The notes under the pieces: generated by a model
Seen by the model: the letters and a program-made list of their open reading frames with translations, nothing else
Told to the model about the DNA's origin: nothing
The model's database searches: none
DNA from: Paralichthys olivaceus
Taxonomy: Eukaryota > Chordata > Actinopteri > Pleuronectiformes > Paralichthyidae
Assembly (NCBI RefSeq): GCF_024713975.1
Contig: NC_091112.1
Span: 20,001-84,000, forward strand
DNA: 64,000 bases
Reading direction: 5' to 3'
In this document: in pieces, positions 21,501 to 34,755 of the stretch
Layout of the letters: every line of letters starts with the position of its first letter
Position numbering within the stretch: position 1 is the stretch's first letter
Made by a program: the position numbers and the translations under genes

Positions 21501-24500
21501 CTGTATCGTACGTGTAGTTAACTGTCTGTATCATACGTGTAGTTTACTGTCTGTATCGTACATATACTTAACTGTCTGTATCAAACGTGTAGTTTACTGT
21601 CTGTATCGTACATTAAGTTAACTGTCTGTATCATACATCTAGTTAACTGTCTGTATCGTACGTGTAGTTAACTGTCTGTTTCATACGTGTATTTTACATC
21701 ATACGTGTCTGTATCAAATGTGTAGTTCTCTCACCCTGGCAGCCATCAGTGAGGAACGAGTGGTCGCCCTCGATATCCTGCTCAAACCCCGCCCTGAGGA
21801 AACATGAGAATAAAACATGGAGCGAAGAACCAGACACAGGCTCTCAGTTCGGTTGCCAGGGGTTACCACTGTCTGGGATTAAATTGATGATATGTATCCA
21901 CGGTGACCAGACAATGAGTCAAGACAATGCTAATTACATTGTGTCACATCTGTCATCTCCAGCTAATTATTCAGTGTGCAGACAATCAGAGGTCAACCGA
22001 GGAGACAGAGGACTAATTAGAGGAGGATGAAACCTGACCAATCAGGAGACACTTAGTGACAAATGGCAGCCACGATGCACGTACTCTCTCCCACTGCATC
22101 GCCGCAGCAGGAAGTGAAGTGGCGTTCAGCTCAGTGCGGCTCCAGTAAATGAAGCATAAGAGTTTGTTTAACATCTCTACTGATGTTTCCCTCCAACCTT
22201 CAGACTATTCACAGACGAGTCAGAAACAAGTCCGACATGAATGAGACTTCATTGAAAGTTATTATAGATTCATGTATTTAAAAACCCTTTGAAGGGAATT
22301 TTACTTCTCGTCTCTATGCAGCTTTTACATCAACATGTCTGAAAGGCCAACCACAGGTGGCGGAAAGGAAAGTCAGACAAAAAAAATTACTGAACAGAGT
22401 CTTGGGCCTGATTCAAACCCCTGGATCATCTGGTGATGTTGGGATGGACATCCGTGGCTGGGGGAGCACGCCTCTCCTCCCTCCAGCTTGCCATCCTCAG
22501 GTGGGGGAGCAGAGACCATGGCGGGTAGAAGGGAGGTGATCGGCCAGCGTCAGTGGAATACAGCGAGTGGATCCTTGACAAAAGGGACAGTCTACTTGTC
22601 TTCTCCACCAGATGGTGTGGAATTTTAAATGCGACTGAGCTGATGTCATGGCGAGAACCAGCGGTCTCGCCATGACCGCCTTGAGACAAGGCAGAAACTA
22701 TGCTAAGTCATTTAATTATTTTCTACATTTAAAAATGTATTTTATCAATCAAATTCTATTCATCTAGCCCATGTTCACAAATCACAATTTGTCTCATATT
22801 AGATGATTTCCTCTTGTCAGTAAACTCTTCTCCACCTCATCTTTTACATCCTCCGCCCACTCACTCACTCGCTCAATATTTATCTCGCCTTATCACTTGT
22901 TCTCTCTCCGTTGGCAGCGTGGGCCGAGCTGTGAGTCAGGACAAACTGAGACGAACAGAAGGAGGCCACTGCGACGGCAAATGGCTGTAAATTCAGCACC
23001 TGAACACCTCGTTCATATGGTGGGACCGACTCAGACGAGGATACAGAAATAGACGCAGCAGGTTATAAAATACGATTTATATTCACGTTCTGAATGTGCA
23101 CAAGGAGGCGTGAGATGAGACGACGGCGTGTAAACAGGAGGTTTAACACCAAATACGATGAAGATTTAATAAACAGTTTGGTTTAATGTGCTGTCGTCAC
23201 TTCAGTTATAAAGAATCGAGACAGATGTGAATCATTAAATCTGTCATAGGTCCAAGGAAACTTCTTCACTTCAACTCTGAAACTTTAGATCTTCAAAACT
23301 TTGTCTTTAGGTTGATTTTCTTCTCTCTGGTCGAAGGTTCTAAACAGAGCATGTCGCATCTCATACAGATTTTTCACATCATGAGACAAACTGTGAATAT
23401 GCAAACGAATAAAGTTTGATTTGAACCAGAAAATGACGTCATCTTCACCGATGAACACCAAATGACGAAACTCTCTGATCCTCTATCAGCCACTGGGACA
23501 TAACCCTCTGAGGACTTGGTGTGGAACGACCTTTAGAGGTTCAGTGTGTAGAATTTAGTGGCATCTAGTGTTGAAGTGTCATGTTGCAGCTGAACACCCC
23601 TCCCCTCCTCCTCTCCTTCCAAACATAGAGAAGAACCTGTGGCAGCTTCAGTCGTCATAAAAACTTATAAGGTTTTAGTTTGTTCAGTCTGGACTAATGT
23701 AAAAAACATGGCGGCCTCCGTAGAGAGGGTCCCCTCCATGTAAATATAAAGTATTTTAATATATAGTATTTAAATATAAAAGGTATTTTCTGGGGTAAAG
23801 AAAACTACAATTCATACAATTTAGATGAAACAAACTAGTGAAAACATGAGGATTATTCTGCATTAAATCTCTGCCAATAGATCCTTTCACCTGAATCACA
23901 CACTGGAGCTTTAAGTATTTTCTCCAGAAGACAGAGTTGATGTTTTTGATGTCACATGGCGTTGTGATGTCAGCAGGAAGTTATGCGTAGACGATCCACT
24001 ATGTGAGCATCATCTTAATGTACTCTTTTTCTTCTTAGTTTCACTTCCTCTATCCTCTTCATCGCTCGTCTTCTTATATTTAGAGTTTTCCATGAGTTTA
24101 CCAGCTGAAGTGAGACGTTCAGGTTCAGAGGGAAACAAAGTGATCATCAGATCCGTCGACGACGAGGAAAAGAACGATGACTGAGTTCAGGATTTCATTT
24201 CTGCAGCAGGACTTTACCAACAGACAAACTGACACGTCTCCTCATTTAATTGTGCATGTGGTCGATTGTTTCTGCAAAACACAAACTTTTCACAGCTGAG
24301 GGCTCAGATAGACTTGTCAGACGCCAACATGGATTTAAATTCTTTATACAGTTTGGAACTGATGTGTTATCATATCATCTTGAGGTCCAATAAAATAACT
24401 TGTGGTCACGTATGCCGTAATTTGGCTCTATACAAATGGAATTGAATTAAGATATCTTCAGATAAACAGGACTGTGGATTATTTCACGTTAGAAAAGAGT

Positions 24501-27500
24501 AAAGAGGAGGAGAGATTTGATTGTGACATCTGTTGAAGACAAACCTTCCAGCTGAAATAACCAGTACAGAAGATGTAACAGCAAATTAGATATGCTTCGA
24601 TATGCTTGACTCTATGTCTTCCCCTGTGATCAGTGTGAACTCAGGGAATCCTTCACTTTTTAAACTTGTCAAACTGAGAATTTATTTTCTTCAGCTGCAA
24701 CAGTTTCAGTTTCCGTTTTCCTCCCTTTCATCAGCATCGACCTGTCCTTCACTACTCGTCAGATTCATTCAAGAAATCATCTGTACCACGATTTCACTAA
24801 CTCAACAAAATTCATTATTGATTATAGATTTATATTTCTCCTCCTTTGTTTCTTTGATTCACTGAGACAAACTCCTGAATGCCACAATGGCACATGCACA
24901 TCACTCCTGCATTTTAAAATGAGTTGACTTTATGTCTTCATATCCATCTTTCTACTTTGGCAGCCAGCGTGAAAGGCATCGTGGATTTACATTTTCCACA
25001 TATACGACCTTTCGCTTGCTGCAGCAGATTTACGATCAGAGCGGTCAGAACTTTATTAGCTGTCAGTGAGGGGGGGGGTGAAAGAAGTAAAGAAAGAAAG
25101 AAAAACGTGAGCGAGAGGGGAAAGGAGGTGATACGTACTTGAAACCTGGCGCCATGTTGGCACAACTCCCGGTCCGCAGCCAGATGCAGTATGGGTCACG
25201 AGAGGCCAGACAGGCTCTGCAGAAACAAACAGTCGCAAACATTTGTTTTTCATCTACAAACATCTGTTGTGTTTATATAATTCAGGTAGCTGTAATTTGT
25301 ACCTTCACCATTAGGTGTCATTTAATCCCGCGGACTGAACTATTAATATTATAATCTTCACTCAAGAGCATCTTTGAGAAACTTTGTCTGTTGTGGAGTC
25401 ACAGTTGTTCACAGCAAGCTCAGCTCTGTTCAGTCTAATGACGTCTATAAATGAAACTCTTTTCATCATATTTGACTTTACAGACACTCACTTCATTATT
25501 GATTAAGTTTCCAAATCAGCGTCACATTTTTATGTTTAGTTCAACATTTTTTTTTTTTTTACAGAACAAACAAAATCAGTGAGTTCGTCTGAACATCTAT
25601 ATTTTAGAGGCAGGAGTAGAGTGGTGGGTTTGATCCAGATGTGGTTTTACTGGACCTGAAAACATTTCCTCACTTTTTACACGGCCCATGTTGAGGACAG
25701 CGGCTGAGCGGTGTTCTGATCACACAGCTGCTGAAGGCAACAAACAAAGCATGATGGTCTTTATCCAGCTCCAGTCCCAGAACCCTCCTGTCCTCCTGAC
25801 CCTGAACGTTACACCTGGACAACCATAGGAAAGGAGGAGAATAATTTTATCTGAATATGTTAAATTCTGCAGCTGACTTAGACATCAGTACAAGGGATAC
25901 AAGTCTCACTTGGACGGGTTGTAAACGTCGATGTCCTCCAGAAGCTTGGAACCAAAGCTGTCGTTGGGATGCGTGCTCGCCAAAACCTTCAGGACTCGAC
26001 CGTCGTCTGAGCCCAGGAACATGACCGTGCGGTCTTTAAAGGGACCGGCCAAAACGTCTACGATGATCTGAGTCAACTTGGACCTGAGGCAGAAAAAAAA
26101 AAAAGATAAAAACTTTGGAACATTTCAAACTGTCACAAACGTTCAAATGTTAAATGACTTAATGATTAATTTAACGATTTAACAGAACAGAAAACACTTC
26201 AAAACAGTTCTGATGATCAAAAACAGGAAAATGTTTCATCTTTCGTCGTGTGATTGACAAATCGATGCAGTTTTGCTGGGTGATATGTTTGGAGCTGAGT
26301 TAGGGGGTGGTCGGTAGCGTAGTGGGTTGTGCCGCCACCCCACACATAGAGGCTACAGTCCTCGCTGCAGTGGGCCCCGGTTTGGATCCTGCATTGGACG
26401 GCCCTTTACCGCATGTCATTCCCCCTCTCTCTGCCCCCTGCTTCCTGTCTCTCTTCAACTGTCCAGTCCATTAAAGGCATAAAAAAAGCCCAAAAATATA
26501 CTTAAAAAAAAAAAAAAAGTCAAGCCGAGTTTGGTACCGGCCTGTTTTCCTGCGTGTTACCTGCTGGACGTGCGGGTGAAGCAGGGCCTGTCGTTGATGG
26601 ACGGAACGGCATCGTCCATCAGAGGATATGACTTGATGAATGTTAGCGTCTCATCTGGAAACTGAATGGACGACTTGTACTCTGCAGCTGAACCATCTCC
26701 TGCACACACACCAGGTCTGAAACACAAAATCACATCATGTCATATGTGCTCTTCTTCTTTCTAAACATCTAGCAGTGTTGGGCTCAACACCACCCTCTGT
26801 GATTGGATAATATTTGCACTACTTTTTATTTTTTCTGTTATATATTATTAATTTTTTATATTCTTTTTTTATTTTTTATTTTATTTATTCTATTTCATTT
26901 TTTTATTTTATTTTATATATTCTATTTCTATTTTTATTTTTTATTTTCATAAATTCATAGCATGTCTAGAGGGGAGCCTGGGACTCAAGCATTTCATTGC
27001 CAGCAACTGTTTAATGTAATTGTTGTGCAGATGTCAATAAACCCTTGAGCCTTGAATCTATGTGTTCGTCAACAATCTCTAGTTGTTTGCTGATGACAAC
27101 ACGCGTTCACCTCGGTCTGGGAACCTGCTCGTCAGGAACCGGAGTCCAGGATGAGTCGCTGGTCCTCTGCTCCTTGAATTTTCCATTAAAGACTTTCTCG
27201 ATGTCGTCCATGTAAAATGCACAAACTGCAGATCCAGGGATACTGACAAAAGAAAATCATCATTCAATAAGACGAGAATCTTTCTGAGGAAAGATTTTAA
27301 ATAATGTGAGAGAGATGCAGAGATAACAACAGCCAGAAGCAGATTGAAGCTGGCTGACAATCAGACACACACACCTGTTGGCCTGAGTGGTGAAGACTCC
27401 AACCACAGCAGGTCTCTGGTTGATCTGCAGAACATTGGTGAGAGACTGAAGAACATCGAAGTAGAAGAATGAATCTCCAGGAACCGAACAGTTCAGACGA

Positions 27501-30500
27501 GCCTGAGAGAGAACACACACGCACACACGTGTAACTGAGTCATTCAGTCCCTGCTGCCGTGGAAACCAGAGTTTGATTGTCACCTTGAGGAAAGACGTCC
27601 AGTATCTCTCCAGAACTCGGGGAGATCCTCCATTATCATTCTTACAAACACGAGCAACACGAGAAAACACCACCTGACCAACAAGAGGAGGAGTTAAATC
27701 GTAGAGTTTTGGTATCAACGGGTGTTGTAATGGAGACAACAACATACTGACGTCACAACTGAACATCATCATGTTTGTTTCATGTGTCCGACGAGTTATT
27801 ATGAACACACCTTTCCCAGAGTCGTGTACTCCACCGCCATCTCACTCAGGAAGAAGTAGACGTAGTTTCCATAGTCGATGGCGTGCAGGAAGTGAGGCTC
27901 TGTGAGGGGGGCGTTTTTTTTTTTTTTATTCTAACGTGAAATACATCATGTGACCTCATGTGTCATGGCTTAATAATAATAAAACACCTCGGAGCCACTT
28001 GGAGTCGTACTTGACTGTCCTGAGGACGGGTCGGCCGCCTCCCAGGCTCCTGTAGATGATGGCGTCGCTCGCCAGGAAGTCTGTCATGGTAGCCGAGTAG
28101 AAGTCCCCCCCTGAGGAAACAGTCACATGATCAACTTCCTGCTTAGACACTGAATTTCAGTTTGTTTCAGCTGAAAATTAAAAATGTCCCTACAGTGTAA
28201 AATGACCGCGTGTAAATACACAGACTAACTGTCTGAAATTCATAACAACGTCTTTGGAGAGAAATAAACACAGAAGGTTTATCTTTTTTAATCACCACAT
28301 TAGACACATGAAATATATTACAAGGTAAGAGGTAGATAATGTTCCTGTATATGATCTTTTTTTTTTGGAACAAAAAGGAGGGTTTCTCTCTTAACAACTT
28401 AAATGTATTGATATACAAAGCAGAAAACAAATCTGAGTGTCAGCCTTCAGCCAATCAGAGCAGACCTGGTGACATTTTGCAGCGATTAATGAAGTCGGAT
28501 ACATTTTTTAACCAGCATGCATTGTTTAAAGTCAGTGCAGGGGACAAGCTTTTTATTCTGAATTAGTGAAATGATCAGATCCACTTCTTATCTGGACTCA
28601 TAGTTCAGCTTATTGTTTTCATCTTTACTCTAAAAAAATATTCACATGATTAAAGAACACATCGATACAGAAAACAACATGAGAACAAACATTGCAGGTG
28701 GGCTCACCTGCAAACAGTCCCACGTTGGACTGATGAGACTCAAAGGGACAGCGAGCCTGTCCCACCACCTCCTCCCCCACCTGGTCTAACGTCGTCATCT
28801 GACAGAGATGAGGAGAAGTAGTATCATTGTCTATCAATCAATCAGTGGCGGCTGGTTACAACGGGGCTCAGCCCCCTCCAACATTCTGAGACAAAAAGCC
28901 TGTATAAAAAGTTAAACATAATTATATAATAATAATTTACTGCTAAAATGCTGCTGGTGGACCTTCAGCACCTGGGAACATTCAATATAAGTTGTTTTCA
29001 AACTGTATTTGGTTCATTCCTGTCTAAATACATTTATTTCCTGGGCATCGGCCAAATCAGTATGAATGGGACAAAACAGGATAAAGGATCTTGTCCGACC
29101 TGATTTACAGATTCAGCAGCAAGTGATGAAGACGAGTTTACACCTTCTCCTGCTCTGAGAAACAGACATGATAACTGGATGTGGTGTTAATGTCTTTTAC
29201 TGTTTCAAAGTGTCTGCACGGAGGTACATTGGACAACAACGTGGGTGCAAGACCTAAAACTTCACTCTGAAATATGCAGACAGCAAGAAAGTTGCCACAG
29301 TCACTTAGACATAATGAGGCTACATTTTACTGTGAAGGCTACAGGATATATATTGTGCCCCACCACTGCGCCCCCCCAATACATTTTGTCACCAGCCGCT
29401 ACTGCAAACCCAATTATAATGAATTATTATCTATCACAGTTTGTTAATAATAATAATGACACAGGAAACCCACGGCCCTGAGCGGATGTGATGAGAACAG
29501 TCAGTTACCAACATGGCACAGAGATGATGAGGTCAAAGGTCAGCCGTGTCACCACAGAGTTGAAACGTTTTAGACGTTAAAGTAAAGTTTAACCTCCTGT
29601 TCAAATTTCATCAGTAAAACAGAGCTTCTTTTCCTCTCAGATCAAAACTGAAGCTGAACGCTTCTTATCTCCTCGTCTTGTTTTTCCATCGCCAAAGATT
29701 TCAAAGAGCACGAAGCTTCAGCCTAACGGGGTCAGAGGATGTCAATCAAACCAGCCGACAGCGAGTCACAGTAAAGTTTCAATCCTCACAAATTAAAGTG
29801 TCCAACTCTCAGTCTGTTTTCATCCCAACAAGTCAGGATGAATGTGTGTGTGTGTGTGTGTACCTTGTAATTTCGACAGGTTGGGTGAAAAGCGTTGGTA
29901 CCACAGGTGAAAAAAGTCTCGTCATTTCTTGGCACCAGAACTTTAACGTAGTTGTAACATTCGTCCTGAAACAAACACACAAGAGCAGAAGTGATCGGTT
30001 TATGATCAGATGTGATATTTATTTTAGTTTTTCTGAAGCAGTGAGTTTCTGTTGGATTTTGTCGCATCAGAGGTGAAATGTTTCTGCTGATTTCATCAAC
30101 TGAACATTTAGATTCTGAGTTTTGTTTTATAATGAATGTTAATGTTTCAGCTGCACATTCAGGACAAAAACATTATCAGGAAAACAAACATCTTAAACTC
30201 ACACTGTTCTTTCCTCGCACTGTACACTTGCTCACGTCTTTAGATTTCCACGTCAACTTCTGAAACATGAAGAGAAAGAATTGAATATGACCAGACGCCA
30301 TCATCATCATCTTATTGAATAATAAAGGTCAAAGTGTCAATAAACTTCTGTCAGAATATCATTTAGATCCATCATTACTTTTATTTCTTTATTATTTTAA
30401 TCTATTAGTTTATAGTTATATGGTTTTAACTTAAATTGTTTGTACTAATGTTATAAATAAGTTTAGATTTAAAAACACATGTTCAGTCTGTCTTTTCTTC

Positions 30501-32067
30501 TGATAACTAACTCACCGCTTCCAGCCTTTAACTGGTTAATGAAACTTTATTTGAAGAAACATTATTTAACCAGGACGGCTCATGGAGACTGAGAGGTCAG
30601 AGGTCAGGGTGTTAATAATAAAAATAATAATAATGAAGCGATTTTTGACTTGTGCTTCTTTAACCTATGTGATAGAAATATGTTTATTAAAAAAAAAAAA
30701 AAAGTTTCTCATGTACAACATCACTCACCAGCTGAGGAATCAACTGGTCCACCGCTGTCGTCAGATTCACCGCGAACACGTGATCTCTGAGGACGTAAAA
30801 GAACAATGTCAGTGCTCCATGTTCAGAAGTGTGTGTGTGTGTGTGTGTGTGCGCGTGCGTGCGTGCGTATTGACCTGGCAGCAATGTACAACATGTGGTT
30901 GAGGCGTAGCATCCTCTGAAAGTCGAGGCCCAGACGCAGTGTGTCGTTGTCCCGGAGTAAACCCTGAAAACTTGGATAATGATACGACTCTGCAAGACAC
31001 AATCATTCAAAGACCACATGGAATATTACTGACATGAATTCCCAACATGATCTGATGACACAGCTGAGGATATATATGACTACGATCTCTGTATCAGTTT
31101 AATAATCATCCATACTAACACGCCTGAAAACACATCACGTGACCACTGAAGCTCGTTCCCTTGTTATCGGGTAAATCACCATGGCAACTTATGCTGAACA
31201 GCTGACCGGCTCCAGGTTAAGTTGGAGATAAGAGATCAAACTGTATAAAGCTCCGCCCACTGACCACTCCCTTCCTTTGAACCATGACATCATGTTCTTA
31301 TCGTGGAGCTGGTGTGGATCGTTCCAGTCTCTGAGGAGGACCAGGGTCTTCAGAGACCCACAAGATCCTCTGAGATCCTCTGAGGAGTTTCTGAAAGATC
31401 TAGATTCTCCTCAGAGGATGAACCTTTGTCAGCTGCTGGAGCTTCAACAGAACCAACCTGACCCATAGGAGCAAAGTACTCACAGTACCACAGACTCTCT
31501 ACATGTACTACACTTACTGATACTGATGTACTGGGAGTGTTAGCGGAGGAGAACCACACATACTTTAATACTTTGTTTCCTAACCCACAACAGGGTTAGA
31601 AACGCTTTGCTTCTCCATGTTATGTTCTGGTAGCTGAGGCTGATGCCGGTTGTTCTCTTCTTGAAGGAGGTCATGTGACCGGAGACCAATTAGTGAAGGT
31701 TACGTTGTGATTTAAAAGAACCAATCAGCAAGCAGCTGTGAGCGTCTAAGTCAATATTTACAAACGTCTCAGTTTCTGTTTGTCTAAAACGCAGCGCTAG
31801 AGTTTTCAAACTTAAACTGAACCAGCAGCGTTCACAGACTTCTCTGTTTTATCGTCCAAAAACTCCGGAGTCGTGTGGGTGTGCCATCATCATCATCATC
31901 ATCCAATCAGACGGATACTCACGTTCCGAGATGACCACGTTGATTGGCTCCAGGTCTTTGGGGAAGTTCGTGGTTGAAGCTGCCTCAGACAGGAAACAGG
32001 AAGTGAGGATGAGCAGCGGCATAAGAGGCAGCGGTCGCCATGGTGACGACCAATCAAATTGGGACAT
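18576..32067 (-). CDS. sema6d-like: Semaphorin-6 (SEMA6D-like), complete coding region, 1142 aa
   Basis: Twenty coding exons in order: 32067-31923, 30989-30875, 30786-30729, 30259-30203, 29965-29864, 28798-28708, 28110-27988, 27899-27811, 27673-27584, 27502-27375, 27242-27111, 26716-26561, 26083-25910, 25814-25674, 25216-25139, 21793-21735, 21266-21213, 20626-20376, 20292-20161, 19829-18576. All have GT-AG borders, the phases agree and the sum is 3429 nt. Residues 1-30: signal peptide. About 50-515: Sema domain (VCGTNAF-type [33 protein letters not shown]). About 517-570: PSI (ASRDPYCIW). About 612-641: membrane helix ([20 protein letters not shown]). The rest is a ~500-aa tail with [10 protein letters not shown], low-complexity His/Gly/Ser runs and [10 protein letters not shown] near the end. 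Expected role: membrane-bound guidance cue for plexin-A receptors, with reverse signalling through the tail. Closest to SEMA6D by KEPHFLHAI-like, VVGVFTTQ and LDKDHHAL blocks; the fish paralogue name is not settled. Confidence 0.93.
21303..21715. repeat. 25-bp minisatellite in a semaphorin intron
   Basis: About 15 copies of a unit like gtgtagttaactgtctgtat plus cgtac, with variants. Lies between the exons at 21793-21735 and 21266-21213, 20 bp from the former. Confidence 0.9.
22646..22675. repeat. 11-bp perfect inverted repeat
   Basis: 22646-22656 (tcatggcgaga) pairs with 22665-22675 across an 8-nt loop, within a longer GC-richer patch (22330-22690) of unknown origin in a semaphorin intron. 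Confidence 0.6.
23528..23917. mobile_element. MITE-like repeat, second copy
   Basis: Runs from ttcagtgtgtagaatttagt to cacacactggagcttta, whose ends are imperfect inverted repeats. The interior matches parts of 14586-15008 in both orientations. Sits in the large intron between semaphorin exons 15 and 16. Non-coding. Confidence 0.7.
26300..26519 (+). mobile_element. tRNA-derived SINE with poly(A) tail
   Basis: Begins gggtggtcggtagcgtagtg, then a box-B-like ggtttggatcctgcatt, a body with cattccccctctctctgccc and cttcctgtctctcttcaac, and ends aaaggcataaaaaaagccc plus an A-rich tail (26502-26518). Inserted antisense in the semaphorin intron between exons 13 and 12. Confidence 0.75.
26760..27058 (+). 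mobile_element. LINE 3' end (L2-like)
   Basis: Terminal part of a LINE: tattttta-rich stretch, then gtctagaggggagcctggga, catttcattgccagcaactg and the end gtcaataaacccttgagcct. The 3' repeats are degenerate. Antisense in a semaphorin intron. Confidence 0.6.
28843..29404. mobile_element. Non-autonomous DNA transposon with CAGTGGCGG termini (hAT-like)
   Basis: 562 bp with terminal inverted repeats cagtggcggctggttac and (inverse of the right end) cagtagcggctggtgac. No transposase. CAGTGGCGG ends suggest hAT; no clear 8-bp target duplication is visible. Located in the semaphorin intron between exons 6 and 5. Confidence 0.65.
30790..30874 (-). repeat. 88-bp semaphorin intron dominated by a (CA)n tract
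   Basis: The intron between coding exons 2 and 3 (30874-30787) carries a (GT)n/(CA)n run at 30829-30850 followed by a gcgcgtgcgtgcgtgcgt patch. On the transcribed strand this is a CA-rich element soon after the donor. Confidence 0.8.
31147..31575 (+). mobile_element. Harbinger-like non-autonomous element, copy 2
   Basis: Full internal version of the dispersed element: gaagctcgttcccttgttat at the left, gaaccacacatactttaata at the right. Contains a 63-aa frame (31277-31468) with [13 protein letters not shown] and MNLCQLLEL, resembling the N terminus of fish PIF/Harbinger transposases (RVFRDRxDPL...LCxLLEP by recollection). The catalytic core is absent. In the first intron of the semaphorin coding region. 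Confidence 0.55.
31757..31855. repeat. Dispersed repeat, family 2, diverged copy
   Basis: Shares cgtctcagtttctgtttgtc and gagttttcaaacttaaactg with the copies at 4212 and 45228. Confidence 0.45.
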
Positions 32068-32125
32068 TTTACCAGAGGGTGAGTAGGGGAGGGTGGAGAT
32101 GTCAGAAGGTCAAGGTGGGCGTCGG
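32068..32125 (-). promoter_or_regulatory. 5' UTR part of the first coding exon of the semaphorin
   Basis: A good acceptor (GTCGTCACAG) on the minus strand ends at 32126, so the exon likely starts at 32125 and carries 58 nt of leader before ATG 32067. This predicts one or more upstream non-coding exons. Confidence 0.55.
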
Positions 32126-33815
32126 CTGTGACGACAGAACAAGACAAGAATTAATAATTACACACAGAGACACACACAACATACACTGATCCTTAATGTG
32201 ATGGATCATATGACTGATTCATCACATGTCTTCTTGATCAGGAGAATACAGATTTACCCTGAACACCTGCTGCTGAATGTAATAAAAAAGTTGAGTGGTA
32301 ACATGGTCCGACAGATTCTCCTCCACCATCGGTTTTTCTTTATATAACGAACCACTTCCTGCCTCTGAAGCCAGCGCTCATCATTAAGATATTTGATGAT
32401 CAGCTGATGGCAGCTTCTTTGCGTTGTAATTCAGAACACAGATCACAGTGGGCAGATCTGGGGTCTCTGTCTATTGGATGACATCATCATGTTGATGACA
32501 GCATTTGAACTGAGAGTGGTCTAATGAGGTCAAGCAGTGGAGGATCATGGGAGATTAATGTGACACATGACAGACAATCAGAACTTTATAATCAAACTGC
32601 ATCATCAGTGACAAAACCATCGCACCTGAAAATATTACACATCACTTCCTGTCTCTATCCCCATGGCAAAAAAAGACCATTCAACAAGCTCCATCCTCTT
32701 TAACAGTCTCTTCCTCCTCTTCATTTCTCTCATTCTTTAAAGAAAAGTCTTCTCCTCTGAAGCTACTGGCGATCGTTGTTATCGTTTCCTTTTGTCTGCA
32801 GAATATTTTTTCACTCAACATATTTTCATGTAAAACTCTCTGATCTGAAGACAACGAATCATTTCATTCATAATCATCATTCACATATCTAAAAAAAAAA
32901 GATTGTAATAAAATATTACATAAAACCTTTTAAATCAAACCAGACTTCATGTTGGTTTGTTGTCAGTCTGTTCTTTATTTATTCATCTATTTCCTCTTCC
33001 CTCTGTTTCCTTCTTCTTAATCAATTTATTGAACCGATTCTTTTCTGCAGCAGTTTTAAACTGATGAAGCTGCTGTCTCCTCATCTTCATCAGGTTTCTC
33101 TTTTCTCTCCTGTCGTTGCTCTCTGCTTCGTCTCTGCTGTAAAAATGTGTTCAGCACGACACTGATTGATGACGCCAACTACAGGCGACCAAACGAGACA
33201 TTAAACGACACATTTTTTCCAAACGTACCTGCGACCATACCAGTTCTGCTGTTGAATGACATTTGGTCACTTCAGAGCCCTAAATGTCAAAAACGTAAAG
33301 TGCTTGCTCGTCTAACAGCCGCTAAGAAAATGGTTGCAGTGTGCGAGGTCGCAGCTGAATCAAAAACCCACAAACAACACTCAGAAAGGATCTGAGGTAA
33401 CCGAGGTGAGCTCTCCTTGTGGCGTTGTCGAGTCAAAGAGGTCAGCTGATCTCCAACGCAGCAATTTACCGTTGTCAGAGGGGGTGGGGTCTAATAATGG
33501 TAATGCAGGGTTATTGTTAAATTTCCCCTCATCTTCTCCTTAACTTTAAAAACATCCCAAAAATGTTTTTTTATTTGTTGCTTTATTTCAGCTTCACTGT
33601 TTTTACTGACATACACCTGTGACATCACAGTGACATCAAAGCTGGGCGTGGCTACAATTGTAGACTCAGTTTTCAATCACTCCTGAGAACATTTTGTTGT
33701 CATCACAGTAAAACCACAAAAGAATGTTCATCATCATGACGTGACAGCAAGCGGCAGAGGAAACAGATCAGAGACGACGGGTTTACACCAGATTATACAG
33801 AGCAGATTACCCTGC

Positions 33816-33853
<38 letters not shown>

Positions 33854-33939
33854 TTTGTCTCAGAATTGGTTGTATGTAGAGTATCTGTCTGTACACAAAA
33901 ATTGTGTGTGCATTTAAATCTGTCATGGTTTAACATGAT

Positions 33940-33982
<43 letters not shown>
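33816..33982. repeat. Paired (GT)n microsatellites
   Basis: (GT)n at 33816-33850 and again at 33942-33982, separated by about 90 bp of unique sequence. Confidence 0.9.
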
Positions 33983-33984
<2 letters not shown>

Positions 33985-34649
33985 TCTTTCAAATAATGTC
34001 CTGTTTTTCACTAGGACTAGATATATTGACTTGTATTGATAAATTATGTTGATGGTATATATTATATTCACACTAGTAAAAAATAAAAGAGGATCAGTGA
34101 AAAATGATGTTTAATACATTTCTCAAGGGGTCAATAAAGTATCAATCTATCAATCAATGTCTTCATCAAATATAAACTGAGCAAAAACCTTTTCTCCTGT
34201 CAACCGACTGAACATGAGGAACAGCTGAGAAGAGATCACAGCTCCGAGCATCTTCTCTGCTGTCGACGCCACAAACCTCACCTGAGAGGTTCAGACTGCG
34301 GAGGAGAAGGGAAAGGAGGAGGAGTGAGTCTGAGGAGAGACAGAAACATCTTCTTTAACCCACAATAGTTCCAGACCAACACAAAGATTAAGTAAAATGA
34401 ACTCTAACTCAGGAGAGTCCTGGAACTGAACCAGGACACTCAGTTTAGCTTCCTTAACTTGGGTTCAGACTGAATTAATCCTAAATACAAACTAAAACAT
34501 AAACAATTCCAGGATAAGCTCAAGTTTTAATTCTGACTTCAGTGAAAAATCGAAATAAACTCAAAGAAAACGTGTTAATTACGAAAACTAAACCCGAGAT
34601 ATAACCCAGTTAAAATCTAAACTCAGGAAAAAACTAATTTGAGATTAGA

Positions 34650-34755
34650 GCCCTGTACTGCGAAGCAGATTTGTGGTTTGTGGAGTATGATACTGATGTA
34701 CTGGGAGTTCTAGCAGAGGAGAACCACACATACTTCAATACTTTATCCTTTAAGT
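34650..34755 (+). mobile_element. Harbinger-like element, end-to-end deletion derivative
   Basis: Joins a left end (agccctgtactgcgaagcag) almost directly to a right end (gatactgatgtactgggag ... gaaccacacatacttcaata) also found in copies 2 and 3. Everything between is deleted. Confidence 0.5.
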
